Below are positions 34,128 to 45,870 of a stretch of DNA of 64,000 nucleotides, in pieces. A program made the translations under genes and the position numbers. Position 1 is the first letter of the stretch; each line of letters begins with the position of its first letter. Under the pieces are notes generated by a model, which saw nothing but the letters and a program-made list of their open reading frames with translations, was not told the origin of the DNA and did no database searches. Source of the stretch: Undaria pinnatifida (lineage: Eukaryota; Sar; Phaeophyceae; Laminariales; Alariaceae); NCBI GenBank assembly GCA_012845835.1, contig JABAKD010000002.1, positions 7,372,603 through 7,436,602 of the forward strand. The letters run 5' to 3'.

Positions 34128-34433
34128 CAACAAACGTCTAGCTCAATCCCTGACTGGGACCAACTCCATGGACCATCGCACCCAAACCCTCACTGGGAGG
34201 ATGTCCGAAATCGCAACTCGATGAACAATCCCGCACCTTTCTAGGTAGACCCCCCAAAAGCACAGTAATACCACCTAATATACAGTAAAAATTACGCATA
34301 CTGGGTATTATTCAAGCCGAGAAGTCCAGGCGATCGCACGTATTTTCGCCGAAGAGCCCTGAGATACTTCTATCGTCGTAGCACCCCTCGTAGTTCCGAG
34401 TGCCGGAGCTCCTTAGAAAGCTGGACGCATCGT
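34128..34433. other. Copy 2-specific 305-bp insertion
   Basis: Copy 1 reads GAAGATCTCCATTCGTACG..ACAATTGCGAG; copy 2 has about 305 bp between GAAGATCTCCA and CGTACGATACAATTGCGAG. The insert contains CCCTGACTGGGA and CCCTCACTGGGAGGATGTCC (two related words 40 bp apart) and a TATCGTCGTAGCACCCC block resembling a family A end near 34373. Ends and target duplication are unclear. Confidence 0.55.
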
Positions 34434-34580
34434 ACGATACAATTGCGAGTGGTGCATCCTCGTTGTCTGAGACTCTTCGGACGCGGGCCATGGTAGAGGC
34501 AGAGGCAGCACTATTTTTTCGCGAAAATGTTTTCTGAATGACGGGAGGGCTCTTTAACCGCAAATCGTCGGATTGTTTTA

Positions 34581-34690
34581 CCAGCTGTGTGGTGCTAGGC
34601 TTAGTTTGGGTAAAAGCTATTCGTTAGCCTTCTGCAAGGGGTCAAACGGACTAATATAATACCCCACTAATTCCTTAGGACATCAGTTTT
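34581..34690 (+). repeat. Family G, possible tRNA-derived SINE, copy 2
   Basis: This is the counterpart of 14510-14608: TAGGCTTAGTTTGGGTAAA, GGGGTCAAACGGACTAAT and ACCCCACTAATTCCTTAGG. Confidence 0.4.
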
Positions 34691-35338
34691 TTTCCTTTTT
34701 GGGCGGTATGACTGTTTTATATCTAGCCCGTAGCTGGGCCTTCCGGGTTGGATCATCGGGTTGCCCTTTCAGTTTTTAATGAAAGCAAGAGTGTTTGGGT
34801 GAGGTGTAGATAGAGCTTCCTCATCGGGTCAGGAGCCCCAGAAAACAAATGGTGGGCACACAGTTTTTTGCCGTGGCCCGTGTGTCTTCGTTTGAGGAGG
34901 TCCTTACCCTCGAAAGAGCAAACATCGAAAGTGGAGTCTGTGGCCTAGATTGGAAAAAATAACGGTTTGTGTTGTTATCGAAACACTCAACGACGTTCGT
35001 AGATGTAGTTTCTCAGCACACGAGAAGCACCCCCGTCCTGGGCGTTTTTTCTTTTTTTTGGCCCAACGAAAAGAGCTGCTGCATTACTATCGTCGCTCCT
35101 GTACTAAGGGCCTGTTCTATCCGACATGCGCATGCTGTACATGCTACGAGAGACGTGGCGAAACCCTTTTCTTCCTGAGGCCCCTTGCCTGAAGAGTTGT
35201 GCGTGCTTCATTCACAAACTAACTTCGAGCAAACTGACAGTTCAACCCGACGAACATACCCACCTCCTGTACAGTGGGTATAGTACATCACAATAATATC
35301 GCAGAAGCAAGAGTGACGTTATCTCGACAATATTTTGG

Positions 35339-35425
35339 GTTAACGCCTTGCAGCAACTGGAAACCCGTTTTTGTGGACAATTTTTCTTAGAACAAGTGAG
35401 GGTTTTGGGGCTCTTAAGGGGTTAA
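35339..35425 (+). mobile_element. Family E element, copy 2
   Basis: This is the counterpart of 15269-15355, with ends GGTTAACGCCTTGC and CTCTTAAGGGGTTAAG. Confidence 0.75.
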
Positions 35426-36624
35426 GGAGCGCCTCGTCACTCAGAAACAAAAACAAAAATGCCAATTAACAAGTGCTGAACTGTGTCGTAGCTCACACGG
35501 CATCGAACACCGTTGGAATCGCCTTCATGTTTCATAATGTTGATCGTTAAACAGCAACACCTGCTGCTGTAGACTGGATGGATGTTTATCGGGGTACTTA
35601 TATCATTCTTCTCTGCACGTAGAGTACAGCTCCTTCAAGCGAGGAACGTCATATAATAGTCACGCGCACTCGTACCCTTCAGCGCGTCGAGAGGCAAGGC
35701 GTGCAGCAAGGGGGTTGGTACAAACGGGCGCGCGCAGAAAGCGCCGCGGCAACGGGGGTAGCCCAGGGCGTCTAGCAAGAGGCGCAGAACAGCAACAACC
35801 GAAGAACCTCTGCGTTAGCAAGAGTTTATGTATATCTACATCAAAATATACAGTGAAAACCTATGAAGGAGCTACAGTCTATATGTGTTGGAGCCACGAC
35901 TTGGGCGGAGTCGTGTCGTCGTCCTTCGTGGGCGCTTTTTGTTGTGGCTCGACTTCATTTGACAGCTGGGCTTGAAAGAGCTGATAAACACCATACAGGC
36001 GAAAGAGTCGACACAGCTGAAAAAGCTGATGAAGGAGCTGACAGAGCTGAAAGAGCTGAAAGAGATTTCTTCGCTTCAAGAGCTCAAAGCGATTCAATAC
36101 GCTTCAGAGAGATAAATTTTTTCCTCCTGGTAATTATGCGCGAACCCCAGCAGAGAGAGTCAGCGAGAGAGACAGCAAGCGACAGCAGCAGGAGTGTGTG
36201 ACACTCGTGGAGATTATGGTGCTCTCACCAGCCAACAATGCCGTCATCCTTGAAAACGTGTGGGACCCAGGACCCGGGCGGAGCCTTTTCGCCCTCCTCC
36301 TTGACCGCCTTGTTCATGCAGCAGCAACATGTCCCCATTGGTTGGTTTTGGTCGTGGGCTAGAAATCGTAGCAATTAGAATTTTTTTCCTTCGGTTTTTG
36401 GACGTAAACGGCGTGCGACATTCATGGAAAACAAACGTAGGGTGTTAGAAGGTTCGAGGTACAGTCCATGAACAGAAGACATTGGGAGGGGGATGACACA
36501 TGCGTGGAGTTTGGACATCAACAAAAAAAAATATAATCGACACGTGTGGGAACTTATGCGCGGTCTTCTAGAACAAGGTTGTTCTTTTTCTCGCAGGCGT
36601 TCAAAGAAGATTCCACTACTTTGC

Positions 36625-37085
36625 CATGAAAGATTCCACCACTTCTGTAAAAGATTCCAGCACTTCCATAAAAGCTTCCACCACTCCCGTGGAAGCTTCC
36701 ATCACTTCCACGGAAGCTTCCGCCACTTCCACAGAAGCTTCCGCCACTCCCATGGTCTTCCATAAAAGCTTTAATCACTACCAACGAAGCTTCCACCACT
36801 TCCATGGAAGGTTCCACCACTTCGATGACCATAGGATCTTCCGCCACTTCCAGAAGCTTCCATGGAAGCTTCCACCACTTTCATCGAAGCTCTCATGGAT
36901 ACAGGAATATTCCATGGAAGTCGTCGAAGCTTCTACGGAAGCGCATGAGAGTAGTTGAGTTTCCGTGGAAGCTTCCGCGGAAACCTCCGCGGAATCACAG
37001 AAGCTTCCCCTCTCGTCCATGAAAGCTACTTCCACGGAAGCTTCGGGAGGAAGTCCAAACAAGCCTCCGTGAAATGTTCCACTAT
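36625..37085. repeat. 21-bp GGAAGCTTCC minisatellite, copy 2
   Basis: This is the counterpart of 16565-17045. The regular core is shorter by about one to two units (36660-36745) and has lost several GGAAGCTT words. Frames in several phases stay open because the unit has no stop. Confidence 0.85.
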
Positions 37086-38326
37086 ATACGTCTATGGAAC
37101 CTACTTTCATGGAAGATGCGTGATTCGATACAGTCTACATGTTGTACTTTTTTGGCATTTTTTTTTTAATTCTGAGTGACCGGGCTCCTTAATTAACCCT
37201 GTTTTTTAGCACCGCACACCCGATAAAATGACAAAACAATTGGAATTAGAGTAGGATTTTTTCAGGAGTTGGAAATCGGTTTGACCTAAAATCGTGGGAA
37301 TGTCATTCTTGTTTTGCATTATTAAGGTTCTTGTACACCTAGGCCATGTTTTTTTCGCTTCGGGGTGCGCACCTCCAGTTTTGCTCAAAATTCAGTTTGT
37401 GGATGAAGTAAAGAGCTCCTCAAGTGAGTAAGCACCGTGAACTTAGAAAAACAAGATGTTTTAACCTCGTTTGTCGTAGCCCGCGTCGGAAGCTTCCGTC
37501 GACTCCCTCCGTGGATTGTAACACTTTCATGCACTGTCGCGGAAGCTTTCATGGGCGAAGTAGGAGAAACTTCCACGAAAGTAGTTATTATGTAGAGTGC
37601 AGAAACCTTACATACAAGTACAGTAGTAGTTGGAGCTCTAGATGAATGTACCAGGTATAAACTGGGCCTCCAGTGGCACCACGGGGACCACGTCAGCTCT
37701 AAATCTGCGTGTGCATGTTGGTTGTCCTCTGGTGGTACGACGGAGATGGACCATCGGAGATTAGGGAGTTCTGTACTTGACGAGGGGTTCTTGTATTAGT
37801 AGTATAGCGATTTGAACATGCTCCTGCGGGGGAAAATGAGCGTATTAAGGCGGGTAATTTGCTGGCGAACGATACTCTTCCATGCGAAGCCCCACTCGCA
37901 ATGCTCGATGGTTCCGGAGGCTCGACAATGTACATACATGAGCTTAGCGTGAACATCTCCGAGTCTACTGTATGTAGCTTGTCCCACGTCCGTCCATACA
38001 AGACATGTCCACTCCAAGAGGTGGCATCCAACCAACAGTGCGGCAAGCCGAACTTTGGATGTAGCGGACCCGCTATGATGTTGCGCTGAGCGAAGTTATG
38101 CCAATAAGAAATGCGCCAGCTGCTCACCTCCGCACCGCCTACCTACATAACCACCCTGCTCCCAAGTACCCTACGTACAGACTTTTTGCATCAGAGCAAA
38201 TACACACGGTTCTGAACGCGCGTGAGGCACGTATTTTGTCAAAAGAGAAGGTAAATATGCAGGCACACCTTGTGTTTGGTTGTGGCTCTTACCCGTAGCG
38301 AGCCGTGAGCAGAATGCTACAAGGTA

Positions 38327-38995
38327 TATTATAAAAATTAAAATACGCTCCAGCTGTGAGATCGAATATTTTGTCGAAACTCATCTTTTCAAGCTGTGTG
38401 TGATACTCCGATCGCGCGTATTACGGGTTGTGTGTCCTCATTAAGGATATAGGTCATCGACTATATAGGTCTATATATTGTAAAAATTAAAATTCACTCC
38501 AGCTGTGAGATCGAAATTTCGTCGAAACTCATCTTTGCAAGCTGTGTGTGATACTCCGATCGCGCGTATTACGGGTTGTGTGTCCTCATTGAGGATATAG
38601 GTCGGCGACTCCCCTTGCAACTACATTGTTGCTATCAGGGTCAACAGGGTGATGCTAGGCAGTCTGTGCGCGGAAACTATAAAACCCGTTTCTGAGGGGG
38701 ACAAGATCTGACAGCTGTGGAAGGAAATGCATCAGTTTATCAAGTGAATCCTGAAAGTCGAACATCCGGTGAGGGGAGGGCGGAGTTTTTAAGGACGTGG
38801 GGGCCCGACTTTGATCAAAAGGGGGGCGGGAGGGGGGGAGGGGGGGGAGGAGACGGGTGGGGCAGGTCAATTTGTGCGTGGAAACTATAATATTTCTTGT
38901 GAGGGAGAGGGGGGAATGTGGCGGGGGGGGGGCGGGGGCGGGGGGGGAGGGCTTTAGGTCGCATAGATGTAGGGGTTTGCTATATGCGTGGTGCT
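38327..38995 (+). mobile_element. Family F long G-rich element, copy 2 only
   Basis: Copy 1 is empty here (about 18272-18288). The insertion starts with two tandem family F heads (38330-38455 and 38463-38600, each with CAGCTGTGAGATCGAA and GATACTCCGATCGCGCG). It continues with GTCAACAGGGTGATG, GGAAACTATAAAACCCG, GACAGCTGTGGAAGGAAATG and long G runs (38815-38955), and ends with TAGGGGTTTGC..GTGGTGCTAG. The same module order occurs at 49572-50380 and in reverse at 53185-53480 and 44810-45070. There is no coding capacity. Confidence 0.75.
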
Positions 38996-40559
38996 AGTCT
39001 ATATGTGAGGCCTTCGTTTCGTGATGAAATGACCCTTAAGTCGCGAGATCGGAAGATCTTTGTGACAGCGCTGCGGCCCACCTCTTCTATACCGTACAGC
39101 TGCTGTATGGACTACGACACGGTAGATGCAGAAATAGTACAAGTCACACCTCCCTTGGGCGTTTGGGATTATTTGAGGCTTTCTACGAAGAACCAAATTT
39201 CTACGCTTTATGTACGAGTTTTACCCTATCTATCATGATACCCGGTAACACTCACTCATGTGGCGCGCCCCCCGAGATGAACATGTCCAGACCTTGTTTT
39301 CTCCACAACGAGAAAGGAGCACACCACTACCGCACTAGTATTGTGCTAGTGGATCGCCATGCTTAGTGGGGATCACAATGTCTATTACTGGCATGGCGTG
39401 TGCATTCTCACCGGGCTCTGGTGGATCGCTACAAGACAACGAAGAAAACGGTCGCTTGGACAGATGTCGTCGAGAGCTACCCATCCATACTACAGGTACC
39501 TATTATTGCCGACTAGACCATGTGGTTTTGTGTGCTAACTTCGTACTACGAGCTATACGTATGTGACGGTACCACCAACAAGGTGCATTACACCTCTCTT
39601 CATGCTCTTTCGGTCGATTGATGTTGGTGGAGGGAACGGGGATTTCCCACAAGAATCGCAATAGCTCTTCTATGCTCTACTTTTTGTTCGCCACAAAAGC
39701 AACAGTAAGAATAACAGCCTTTTTTTTCTCGTTGGTTACCCCCGTACGATACGTACATCAGCACAACAACAGCATCATCACAGTCTAGACAGATAGCTAT
39801 TATAGATATTATACTTTCTTCGTACACAGCAGCAGCACAGAGACATACATACCTGTGTGCTTCGGTCCTAGCAGGGGTGGCAGCTGTGAGCTACAACCCT
39901 GCCCACAGATCGGGTCAGGCCTTGTCACCCCGGAGGAGTTATCCAATACACCAGGTATCTGCTGATATACGTGCATGTTGGATCTGATGTGTACTGTTAC
40001 AATTGTAGTGTTTTTCGTCTGATACACACCGAGGCCAACGGAATGCGTGTTGAGCTGCTGCTGCTACTGTGCTGCTGTTTTGGCTGGTATGCATTACGAT
40101 AGAGCTCGCTCAAGGGCGGAGGCTAGTAAACGTGAGATGTTCTCGTATACCCCTGCCGTGCAACACGAAACATCTGATAAGAAACGTAACAGTACTATTA
40201 ATACGCCCCAGCGCGGCTTTCTTGTTCGGGAGAGGGTGCGTTCTACGCGCCAAGATAAGACCAACGGGTGCCGGATTTTATCGTACGAGGCGCACTTTCT
40301 TTGAGATCCGGGGCCGAAACGGCCCAGGGCGGCGCGCCCGCGAACCCCTACACTAATCGGAAGTGATAAAATCGACACACATCAACAACAGGTTTGTGTT
40401 TTATACCTCCTGGTATACACCAGGTACATAGAGAAGTGTGACCTGTTCTGTACTACTTGAAGCACGCGTCTACGAGTAGATCGAACAGTTACGGCCAGCT
40501 CACCTCGAAGCAGACCTCGAGTTGTCAACGGCAGGGAGACAGAGGAGTATTGGAGCTGT

Positions 40560-40602
40560 GGGGAAGCCGGTGGTGGTGGTGGTGGTGGTGGTGGTGGTGA
40601 CG
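40560..40602. repeat. (GGT)n microsatellite
   Basis: About ten GGT units precede GACGGAGGATCGTCC; copy 1 (19888-19910) has about seven. The overlapping minus-strand polyproline frames differ between copies and are not called as genes. Confidence 0.8.
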
Positions 40603-42010
40603 GAGGATCGTCCGTGCACGAGAGGTAGAATGGGGACTGCGGGGTGCTTGCGCTAACTATACGCGCGTTGTGACCTGTACAGGACCCCACGAGGAGGAGT
40701 GTGGAAAATAGAACATGTGTGATAACGGCGAGAAGCAGGGTGCACAGCTCAACTAAAAGAACAAAAATTTAAGTTCTAACGGCCAGACCTACCTGGTGCA
40801 TGGTGGTCTGGATCAGAGAAAACGAAAAACCATGAAAACATAGACTAGACTAGACTATATGATACATTTCGGGCCCAGGTTTTGTACCATCGGGTACGCG
40901 TATAGTCTATTGCTCGCGAATTAAGCAGCAGCAGCAGCAGCAGCAGCCCTTCCGGTGTGACACAAGGGACAACCGACGGGCAAGACAGACTTCTGGCCGG
41001 TGATAAGTGGTAGAATCGCTTGTCTACGACGAGTATATTATGCCTCGAGCTTGTTCCCTAGGCAGGCTGCGAGCGCTTTTCGATTTTTGCCGCTTCGGCT
41101 GCACTCCCTCTCGATAACCGCCCGGGCTCCCCTTCCTATCCGGTCGCGCGGATCTTTGGGGGGTAGACTGTTCAGGTCTAGGAGGCATTAAGGTGCGCAC
41201 ATACGCTCAGCCCAACCTTAGCCCTTATACCTTACCCTAACTATCTAGTCTAAACCTAACAACCCTGACCCGGTCTCAGAGCCGAAACGGGCTAGAAATG
41301 GCCAGAAACGCCCCTGCGCCGCGTTCTCATCGAGCGATACAAAGTTATGAACTGGAGCGACCGCGAACCAAAACAATCACGCGAATAGTTCAACTACATC
41401 TGATTCAGGTCGCGTAGAGACCCTGTTGCTGATGATTTTTTTACCCTACCAGGTACTGCTGTATCTTCGTTTGGTGTTCGCTACATAAATAGACTACAGC
41501 AATATCCCATACGGGATATGGATGAAAATGTAAAGGATGTTTTGCAATAATGATCATACACAAACGTTTACTATATTTAAGTCCAGACGGTGTCGGAAGT
41601 AATTCAATTAGTCTACAGTATAGACTATTTGCAAGCCGAACAGTTATTATTTTCGTATTATTCTCCCGCTTGATCGCTGGAGAGCTCTCGTCATGCATGG
41701 GCCAACGAAGGAAAGGCCGCACACATTTTTGGTGGACGATGCGAAACACTGCTGCTGCTACAGCAGTACTGTACTGTATACGCAGCCGAGGATCACTCGC
41801 GGGGCACTGCCGTACGTAGCGAAGAGCTTGCGCATGCTTGTGCTCCTCGTACCAGGACTCTTCCGCCCCCCCCCAGGAAGGCCGAGTCTGCAGTTATTCC
41901 GTACCAGTACCTGGTACCATGTACACAGCAGTACAGGACACCTTTTTTACGCGAGTTTGAGCGTTTTTGTGCCAGTGGGAGTTGGCCCTCTGTATTTTTT
42001 TGGCGGGGTA

Positions 42011-42415
42011 CCATTAACCAATTGTCATGAGGCGCGGCCGCAATACTTGCAGCAGTTATATCTGATGCATCATATATATCGGGAGTTCCTTGTACAGTCC
42101 ACCCCGCTTTAAGGACACACACGTGCTTGTTTTTCAGAGCGTTAACGCGGGGAATCGGGGCTTATCGAATTGGGGGTGCCGGTAGGTTCGGCATCACTGC
42201 TCCGGGTATCCCGAACGAAAACTGTACGATGAGCGAGAGCTGTTGTTGTTTTCGACACGTTTGTGGGCTTGCTTGTGGATATAGTCTAGTCTAGCAGGAC
42301 CTGGTGCAGGTACAGCAGCAGCAGCTTAGATAATATAGTTCTCCGGTTTTTCTTGGTTGAACTCTTGACAAGACGATCAGCATCTCTATCTATCTCCACA
42401 CCAGGCGTTTAATTC
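42011..42415. other. Sequence right of duplication copy 2
   Basis: No gene, element or repeat was recognised apart from a short TAGTCTAGTCTAG word (42284-42296) and a (CAG)n tract of four units near 42316. Confidence 0.5.
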
Positions 42416-42690
42416 CACGTATGTGCAAGGTTTTCAGGTTTGCACGTAAACTCAATACTGCCCCCTGCCGACCTCGAGAGCAGACCTCCAGCCCCCCAAG
42501 GGGTTAGGGTGTCAGGGTTAGTGTTAGTGTTAGGGTTAGGGTCGGATCTGGGGTCGGGTTGGTCTGGGCAGGGCAGGCGTCGTTATTTGCGGACCTGCAC
42601 ATGCATAGGGAGCGGCCATACACAAAAATCGCTACTAAATTATTGGATTTAAGTGCAAAAATCTGAAAAACCTTGCTTGCACGTACGTGC
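42416..42690. mobile_element. Family H foldback with telomere-like core
   Basis: The left arm contains ACGTATGTGCAAGG, TTTTCAGGTTTGCACG and TAAA. The right arm contains TTTAAGTGCAAAAATCTGAA, AAACCTTGC and GCACGTACGTGC. The two are inverse over about 35 bases with a few mismatches. Between them lies GGGGTTAGGGTGTCAGGG followed by GTTAGTGTTAGTGTTAGGG (42508-42542), and then GGTCTGGGCAGGGCAGG. Only one copy is seen in the window. No coding frame is believed. Confidence 0.6.
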
Positions 42691-43985
42691 AACTTCGCCG
42701 GGGGCCCATCGATCTGCGGTGTTGTGGGTTTTTTTATTACTGTAGACTACTCCGGAACGTGTGAGCTAAACGAACATCTACTCGTATATTTCAGAGAGAA
42801 AAATAAGTCGTTGATAAAAAACACCTGAAAACAGGTACTCGTGAATACAGCAGCTTAGATTTTACAGAAAGAAAAAAAAGTCGTCCAACAGCCTCCTGAA
42901 AATAGCTACTACTACTACTCGTACCAGCAGAAGAAGGTGTAGAAGCAACTCTGTAGTAACAGCAGCACGGCACACGGGACAGAGCCGGGTCAGTGTCGCT
43001 GCGGGTGCGTCTCGTCGATCAACCTCCTGAAAATAGGTACTCGTACAGCAGCATGCTGCAGCATAACCGATATAGACTAGTCTTCTAGTCTAGTGCTCCC
43101 CTTTTTTTCGGTTGAAATGTTCAGGGCTCACAATCGGCATCTTCGATCACAAAAAATACGATCAGCATCGACTGCTGCATTATTAGACTAGACTAATCTT
43201 GTATCGGGTGTGCCTGATGTAATTTTTCATTCGACTTTTTACCAGGTACCAGGCACATACATGTCAGCGCGAGCTAGTTGGATGCTGTTTACCGAGCAGG
43301 GGGGGATTGCATTAATGCTCGACGTGCACAGAGCAACAAACGAGTTCGTCACGTACATGGCATCCGATAGTATATATGTGTGAGGCTGCAAGGGAAGATA
43401 TGACCCGCTCTGATGGCAGGAGTGTCCCGAGTGTCCCGCTTGCTAACTGGTTTGTGTTGATAAGGCGAGTTCTAGAGGGTGACTGACCTTACCGCGAACT
43501 GGCATGTTTCCCGTCACGGCACGCGAGATATTATCGACCAGATAGACATCAAATGCGTGGGACGGCGTATATCAGTGATTGGCGAATACTGCTATTTCCC
43601 GTATACGGAGGCATGATTTGGGCGACTGGTATGAAGATACTTTGTCTTGACATGCATTGATATAGTAACGGTATTGCATTTTATAGTAGTAGTACTCTGG
43701 TGTTCAATTCGGAGTAATACTGGAGTGTGCCCAACGGGGAGTTTGAGATTTTCCAGGTGCGCTAGCATAGCAAACATGCTGATCATCTCACCAAACCGTC
43801 GCATCGGAAGCGTTTTGCCGTCTGCGTTTGCATTGGCCCTTTGTGATAAGGCTTAGTCGCAACTGATTGGGCGAGGGCTTGTTGCGCCCTCTTCGCTACC
43901 AGGGACGCCTCCCGCGCAGCGGTCTTCGCCCTGCCGACGCCCCCCTCAGCCCAGAGCCGGGGGGCGACCAGTATAGTCGATGGGA
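42691..43985. other. Anonymous stretch
   Basis: Two overlapping minus-strand frames, 43783-44016 and 43592-43804, have protein-like stretches (AREASLVAKRAQQALAQS; MFAMLAHLENLKLPVG). GGTTTGGTGAGATG between them could hold a 5' splice site. I do not recognise a family and do not call a gene. Several AGTCTAGTCTAG words occur near 43075 and 43185. Confidence 0.35.
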
Positions 43986-43989
43986 GGTT

Positions 43990-44345
43990 TATATTCTGAA
44001 CTTGATATTGAGACATTTTGATACTGGCATTGCTGTTTTACCTGGCAATTATTATCTTGATGCATTAATAGTCTAGACTATAGATCTATGCACTTAATTG
44101 TGTTGATAAGCTCGACAGTGAAAGAGGACGTCGGTTGTAACGACGTTTCACTACACAAGCTTGAGCGAGGAGATAACCTAAGGGTAGGATTTACTCTCGT
44201 AACAATATTGGTATTCAGATTGCCGCTTTACCTTGGCAAGTAAGCATTATTGACATCTTATCTGGTGGAATTGGAGATTGCCATTTTACCCTGGCAGTAG
44301 CTTTTCTGATGGAATTTGGGATGTGCCGTTTTACCTGGCCATCTG
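43990..44345. repeat. Degenerate tandem repeat with TTTTACCTGGCA
   Basis: The block GATTGCCRYTTTACCYTGGCA recurs in variant form near 44023, 44220, 44277 and 44320, with TATTATCTTGATG or CATTATTGACATC following in the first two units. Spacing is irregular (about 200, 57 and 43 bp). Confidence 0.5.
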
Positions 44346-44809
44346 TGCTCTGAGTTCTTTGAGACCTATCGTATTTTGCACAGAGTAGGGGAGTTGTTAG
44401 TGGTACTACTACGGTTTCAGATACTGGTCTGCAGATACTTGGGTTTCATCGTATATGCGGAAGCATTATTGATATGTGCTTCAAGGCTTCGTGGGGTGGA
44501 AGGCTGCCTCACTGATGAGGCAGTCGGTGATGATAATGATACGGATCCGGGCTTTTATGGAATGATACCGCCCGTACATATGGCCGAGAGGAGTCCGTGA
44601 CAAATTGATACGGCTCACTCCTGTGTGTACGAAGTGCGTGACATACTGGTACCGCTTCTTTATGGTTTATGTGGGGGCCTTTGACAATCAGGTACTGGCT
44701 CCTGTGTGTTTTCGGTAGGTAGTGGTACGATATATTCTACTGCTGCTCTCTTCCGCGATCATTAGTATAACCGCGCTTGTACGTAGTGCAAGTGTTCAAC
44801 AGCGATCAT

Positions 44810-45215
44810 ATATGTTCTTTTCTTCCCCGCCCTTTTGTTCAAACGCCCCACCTGCAATCGAATTCGGCCAGAGTAATAAACATTTTTACGCAATTGATAT
44901 CACGTCATTATCTTTCTAGCCATCCATGACGTAGCTTTCATTCACCCCCCCTCCCCCCAACGCCCCCTCCCCCCCCACCACCCGCACGATCGCCTAGACC
45001 TAGCACCATGCGTATAGCAAGCCCCTACATATATGCGTAATACGCGCGATCGGAGTATCACACACAAGCTTGCTAAGATGATAAAAAATACTCTCCAGCA
45101 GCAGCAGCAGCTGTGAGATCGAAGATTTTGTCGAAACTCATCTTTCTTTGCAAGCTGTGTGTGATGATACTCCGATCGCGCGTATTACGGGTTGTGTGTG
45201 CTCATCAAGGCTATA
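44810..45215 (-). mobile_element. Family F long element (reverse) plus forward head
   Basis: On the minus strand 44810-45070 matches the modules seen at 50600-50850: GATCGTGCGGGTGG, GTGGTGCTAGGTCTAGGCG-like, CTACGTCATGGAT, AGATAATGACG, GTTTATTACTCTG and GTGGGGCGTTTGAAC. It runs into a partial reverse head (45040-45075). A forward head follows at 45087-45215 (GTGAGATCGAAGATTTTGTC), enlarged by CAG units at 45099-45113 and by small duplications. The plus-strand 45040-45215 part is therefore a head-to-head inverted pair. Confidence 0.65.
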
Positions 45216-45443
45216 GGTTTGCACCGAGAGTACATTTCCATCTAAAACCTCGCCTGAAACGCCAGCATTGTGTAGAGTGCGTGGATGTCTTCATATGGTC
45301 CTGTCGGGGCGGTCGGAACACGGTGGTTCTATTTTGCAAAGTTTACGAATCTACACGCCGCGAGGAATTAACACGTCAGATTTTTCGATCTCCGAGAAGA
45401 GTGGATTTCGTGCTTGTAACCTCCAAAAAAACCAGGGCTTTTC

Positions 45444-45870
45444 ACGGGTCATGACCCGACCCGCGGGTCGGGTCAAGGGGGTTTTAAAATCTCGCGGGTC
45501 GGGTCGGGTCGGGTCATCACGTTTTAAAATCTCACGGGTCGGGTCGGGTCGGGTCAAGAGGTTTTCAAAATCTCGCGGATTGGGTCGGGTCGGGTCAAAA
45601 GGCTTCAAAATCTCGCGGGTCGGGTCGGGTCGGGTCAAGAGGTTTTCAAAATCTCGCGGGTCGGGTCGGGTCGGGTCATGACCCGCGAGATACGGGTCAC
45701 TTCGCGGGTCAAGCCATAATGACCCGTGAGTTGTTTTGGGCTGACCCGCGGGTCCAACCCGCGGATCTAGCCGGCGGATCCGCCTTTTTCAAACTTACAG
45801 CTGAGAGCCACGTTGATGCCGTGTAGGCGCCCCGCGGGTCGGGCCCGCGGGTCCGCCAATAAAATACAAA
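45444..45870. repeat. 40-bp GGGTC minisatellite array 1
   Basis: Five units of 40-41 bp start at CTCGCGGG words at 45491, 45531, 45572, 45612 and 45652. Each has CGGGTCGGGTCGGGTCGGGTC followed by an AAGAGGTTTTCAAAAT-type spacer. Four GGG runs per unit make G-quadruplex formation likely. Downstream (45700-45870) are inverse GACCCGCG words. Frames of 95-137 codons on both strands reflect the lack of stops in the unit and are not called as genes. Confidence 0.9.

Larger units (their letters stand above)
24868..42010 (+). repeat. Segmental duplication, copy 2
   Basis: This is the direct second copy of 866-21400, shorter by about 3.4 kb. The difference is mainly the LTR remnant, the 180-bp tandem array and the 1.86 kb block present only in copy 1. 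Copy 2-only pieces are 25862-25970, 27590-28379, 34128-34433 and 38327-38995. Head-to-tail orientation suits unequal exchange or a template-switch duplication. Confidence 0.93.

Noticed and set aside
42500-42545. Chromosome end (telomere)
   Set aside because: The TTAGGG-like tract is short, degenerate, enclosed by inverted arms and followed by 21 kb of further sequence.
45268-45681. RVGSGR-repeat protein of 137 codons
   Set aside because: It is a GGGTC minisatellite read in one frame; the complementary strand gives an equally open DPTRE-type frame.
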